Assembly: GCF_003023845.1 (NCBI RefSeq)
Contig: NZ_PYFT01000001.1
Span: 3,844,001 to 3,908,000 of the forward strand
DNA: 64,000 nucleotides
DNA from: Adhaeribacter arboris
GTDB taxonomy: Bacteria > Bacteroidota > Bacteroidia > Cytophagales > Hymenobacteraceae
Reading direction: 5' to 3'
Part shown: piece by piece, positions 61,418 through 64,000 of the stretch
Layout of the letters: every line of letters begins with the position of its first letter
How positions within the stretch are numbered: the first letter of the stretch is position 1
Made by a program: the position numbers and the translations under genes
The notes under the pieces: generated by a model
The model's input: only the letters and a program-made list of their open reading frames with translations
Databases searched by the model: none
What the model was told of the DNA's origin: nothing

Positions 61418-64000
61418 ATGACTTCAACCAAAGCTGGGGCAACTATCGATTTAGCATTGCTCTTTCATTCTCTCCCGGGTTTATACCTTATTCTGAATAC
61501 CGATTTAAACATTATAGCGGTTAGCAATGCTTATTTAAAAGCCACTTTAACCAAGCGGGAAGATATTGTTAATCGATACGTTTTCGATGTATTCCCGGAA
61601 AACCCAGCGGCTTCGGATGTTCACGCAGTGGGAAATTTACATGAATCGCTCCAAAAAGTTATTCAGCAGAAAAAAACGCATCGGATGGGGACGCAACGCT
61701 ACGATATTCAAAGACCAGCGGAACGAGGAGGTGGGTTTGATAAGCGGTATTGGAAAGTTCGGAATAAACCAGTTGTAAATGCCAACGGCGAATTGCAGTA
61801 CATTGTTCATCAGGTAAAAGACGTAACCCGTTACCACTTAGAAATGCAAGCGCATTGGCGGAACGAAGAATTACTGCACGTAGCCCTGCAAATGATTAAT
61901 GACGTTATCTGGGATTGGAATTTACTGAATAATAAACTTAAATGGAGTGAAGGTTTTAACACCCGGTTTGGTTACCATAAAGAAGAAATTGAAACTACTA
62001 TAGACTCTTGGTACTCCCGCGTTCATCCGGAAGATGCAGCGCGCGTTGAGCACAGCGTACAAAACGTCATTCAACATGGTCTGGAAGTCTGGAGCGATGT
62101 ATACCGCTTTAAACGGAAAGATGGTTCCTACGCCGAAATTCTGGACCGGGGCTTTGTACTGCGCGATGGCAACCAGAAACCCTATCGTATGATTGGGGCC
62201 ATGATTGATATGAGCGAAGCCAAACAAGCAGAGCAAGAAGCCCGGCAAAATGCGACCCGCTTTAATAGCTTAATGGAAGCATTGCCCATCATGACCTGGA
62301 CTGCTCTGCCTACCGGCGAAGTAAACTATTATAATCAACGTTGGTCGGAATATCTGGGCGTATCGCAACAAAAAATATTAGAACTTGGCTGGGAAAATTA
62401 CATCCATCCGGATGATAAAGCTATCACGCATAGTAAATGGCAGCATGCCCTAGCTACCGGCACTAACTTAGAGATAGAAAACCGTTGGCGGTCCGCTAAC
62501 AGCAATGAGTACCGTTGGTTTTTGGTTCGGGCTGTACCCATCCACGACGAAAAAGACCAGATTACTCTTTGGGTTGGCTCCCACACTGACATTGAGGTAC
62601 ACAAGCGATTTCAGGAAGAGCTACAAATTCGCGACGAAAAATTACAACGTATCCTAAGCCAGGCCCCCGCGCATTTCTGTTTAGTAAAAGGACCGGATCA
62701 GATTATTGACCTGGCAACGCCCGGAATTCAGCAACTTTTTGGCAACCGCGAATGCCTTGGATTACCCATTGCCACTGCCTGGCCCGAGATCGAGGAACAA
62801 GGTTTAACCCGGCTAATGAAGCAAGTTTACTCTAGTGGCGAGGCCCTAATTTTTCGGGAAACCAAAGTAATGGTAGATCGCCATAACGAAGGCCAATTAC
62901 AAGAAGGATATTTTAGCTTTACTTATCAGCCTTTCCGGGACAGCCATGGTACCATTGAGGGAGTATTAATTTTAGCTATTGAAGTAACCGGCCAAGTACT
63001 GGCGAAACAGCAAGCCGAATTGTTAACGGAACAGCTGCGGACGGAAAAAGAACGTTTTGAATTTCTGGCCGAAACCATCCCGCAATTTATCTGGACAACG
63101 GACGCACAAGGTTACCACGAGTATTTTAACCAACGCTGGATTGATTATACGGGCTACAATGTAGAAGACAGTAAAGGCACCGAAATGTGGAACAATTTAC
63201 TGCATCCTGATGACCGAGAACGGTCGCGGATTCGCTGGGAACATTCGCTGCGCACCGGCGAATTTTACGAAGTGGAGTACCGCTTTAAAAGTAAAACCGG
63301 AAACTACCGCTGGTTCTTAGGTCAGGCTACTCCCATGTACGATGCCAATGGTACCATTACCAAATGGTTTGGCACCTGCACCGATATAGAAGAAAAAAAA
63401 CGAGCCGAAGAAGAATTACTGGCTATTAACCAGGAACTGCGCAAGACAAACGAAGATTTAGATAGTTTTGTCTATACCGCTTCGCACGATTTAAAACTAC
63501 CCATTATTAGTATGTCGCGCATTTTTAGTGAACTTACCCAGTCAGCCCAGTTTACCGCCCCGGATGCCGAACTTTTAATAACCATGTTTCATAAATCGCT
63601 GGATCAGCTTCATACAACTATCCGGGACTTAGCTGATATCGTACAGGTACAAAAAAATTTAGATCAACATCAGGAAATTACCTCGCTGGCTGAAATTACC
63701 CAAGAGGTTCAACTAAGCATTCAGGATATGATTAAAGAATCGGATGCCCAAATTATTAGTCATTTTGCTACCGTTCCAACTATTTACTTTTCGCGCGTTA
63801 ATCTTAAAAGTATTATTTATAACCTGCTGAGCAACGCAATAAAATACCGTTCTCCGCACCGGAATCCCATAATTACCATTAAATCAGATAAAGAAAATGA
63901 ATTTACCGTGCTAACCGTACAGGATAATGGTTTAGGTATTAACTTAGAGCGGCACAAAGGCAAATTATTTCAAATGTTTAAGCGCTTTCACAACCACGTA
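61418..64000 (+). CDS. Multi-PAS sensor histidine kinase, 3' end outside window
   Basis: At least 861 codons from ATG 61418 with no stop to the window end. About five PAS/PAC units follow each other: about residues 10-135 (LLFHSLPGLYLILNTDLNII), 155-270 (with VHPEDAARV), 285-400 (ALPIMTWTALPTGEV), 410-530 and 545-665 (TIPQFIWTTDAQGYHEYFNQRW, LLHPDDRERS). The HisKA helix pair then has the phospho-His690 in FVYTASHDLKLPI, and the ATPase has the N box NLLSNAIKY and G1 box VQDNGLGI. No membrane helix is visible, so it is a soluble cytosolic sensor. The signal and the regulator are unknown. It is cut in the G2/F-box region. Confidence 0.92.
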   Translation, partial: MTSTKAGATIDLALLFHSLPGLYLILNTDLNIIAVSNAYLKATLTKREDIVNRYVFDVFPENPAASDVHAVGNLHESLQKVIQQKKTHRMGTQRYDIQRPAERGGGFDKRYWKVRNKPVVNANGELQYIVHQVKDVTRYHLEMQAHWRNEELLHVALQMINDVIWDWNLLNNKLKWSEGFNTRFGYHKEEIETTIDSWYSRVHPEDAARVEHSVQNVIQHGLEVWSDVYRFKRKDGSYAEILDRGFVLRDGNQKPYRMIGAMIDMSEAKQAEQEARQNATRFNSLMEALPIMTWTALPTGEVNYYNQRWSEYLGVSQQKILELGWENYIHPDDKAITHSKWQHALATGTNLEIENRWRSANSNEYRWFLVRAVPIHDEKDQITLWVGSHTDIEVHKRFQEELQIRDEKLQRILSQAPAHFCLVKGPDQIIDLATPGIQQLFGNRECLGLPIATAWPEIEEQGLTRLMKQVYSSGEALIFRETKVMVDRHNEGQLQEGYFSFTYQPFRDSHGTIEGVLILAIEVTGQVLAKQQAELLTEQLRTEKERFEFLAETIPQFIWTTDAQGYHEYFNQRWIDYTGYNVEDSKGTEMWNNLLHPDDRERSRIRWEHSLRTGEFYEVEYRFKSKTGNYRWFLGQATPMYDANGTITKWFGTCTDIEEKKRAEEELLAINQELRKTNEDLDSFVYTASHDLKLPIISMSRIFSELTQSAQFTAPDAELLITMFHKSLDQLHTTIRDLADIVQVQKNLDQHQEITSLAEITQEVQLSIQDMIKESDAQIISHFATVPTIYFSRVNLKSIIYNLLSNAIKYRSPHRNPIITIKSDKENEFTVLTVQDNGLGINLERHKGKLFQMFKRFHNHV

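Noticed and set aside
61566-61778. 70-codon ORF within the histidine kinase
   Set aside because: Different frame from the uninterrupted kinase, which has clear PAS motifs across the same bases.
1-64000. tRNA or rRNA genes
   Set aside because: No cloverleaf, CCA-adjacent stem or rRNA-like block was recognised in the gene-free stretches, though a covariance search was not possible.

Overview
The window looks like chromosome from a Bacteroidota bacterium, most likely a cytophagalean of the Hymenobacteraceae/Adhaeribacter type. Reasons: start codons lack clear Shine-Dalgarno sites; there are TTTG / TAnnTTTG promoter motifs; one large secreted protein ends in a type IX secretion (T9SS) sorting domain; the families present (DUF3616, delta-60, LVIVD, HTTM, IVS four-helix-bundle proteins) suit that group; and base composition is moderately AT-rich. 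The genus is a guess from general resemblance. I saw no rRNA, tRNA, CRISPR array, prophage or complete insertion sequence.

Layout. 1-3.4 kb: the end of an ABC ATPase and a 10-TM FtsX-like permease, then a single-domain response regulator. 4.2-6.1 kb: a TIM-barrel sugar isomerase and an alpha/beta hydrolase. 6.1-13.2 kb (minus): the complete branched-chain operon ilvD-ilvB-ilvN-ilvC-ilvA, with a readable 24-residue leader peptide and attenuator in front of ilvD and a terminator after ilvA. 14.0-20.2 kb: thrA-thrB-thrC, interrupted between thrB and thrC by a frameshifted HNH nuclease gene and a SnoaL-like gene with a nonsense codon. 20.2-23.9 kb: a structured leader and leuA-leuC-leuD. 23.9-24.8 kb: a decayed LuxR-type fragment and a GC-richer structured block. 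24.8-35.6 kb: a PQQ-type sugar dehydrogenase, peptide deformylase, cyanophycinase-like peptidase, YihY-type membrane protein, a 1012-residue delta-60-repeat secreted protein and an LVIVD lipoprotein. 35.6-46.6 kb: a candidate small RNA, rlmN, a thioesterase, mnmD, several small basic or membrane proteins, a Thr/Gly-rich lipoprotein, an HTTM protein, a methyltransferase, a GNAT enzyme and a DUF3616 protein. 46.9-51.9 kb (minus): a MacB-type exporter operon (ATPase, two permeases, adaptor). 52.4-59.0 kb (minus): sucA-sucB-lpdA, the 2-oxoglutarate dehydrogenase complex. 59.4-64 kb: a zinc peptidase of M49 type and a multi-PAS histidine kinase cut by the window end.

How the genes work together. 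ilv, thr and leu form one amino-acid block: ThrA/B/C make threonine, IlvA turns it into 2-oxobutanoate, IlvB/N/C/D make isoleucine and valine precursors, and LeuA/C/D lead towards leucine (leuB is not in the window).

The most unusual feature is a set of imperfect to perfect inverted repeats that fill the spaces between genes almost exactly. One arm starts 0-7 bases after a stop codon and the other ends 2-10 bases (in one case about 23) before the next start codon. Three word families recur (TAGTCCATGGTCC-like, GTTGTTAGTTGCTGG-like, GTTAAAAGTTATGAG-like). Two four-helix-bundle ORFs lie inside such spacers. I know of no description of this arrangement; it is my main candidate for an undescribed system.
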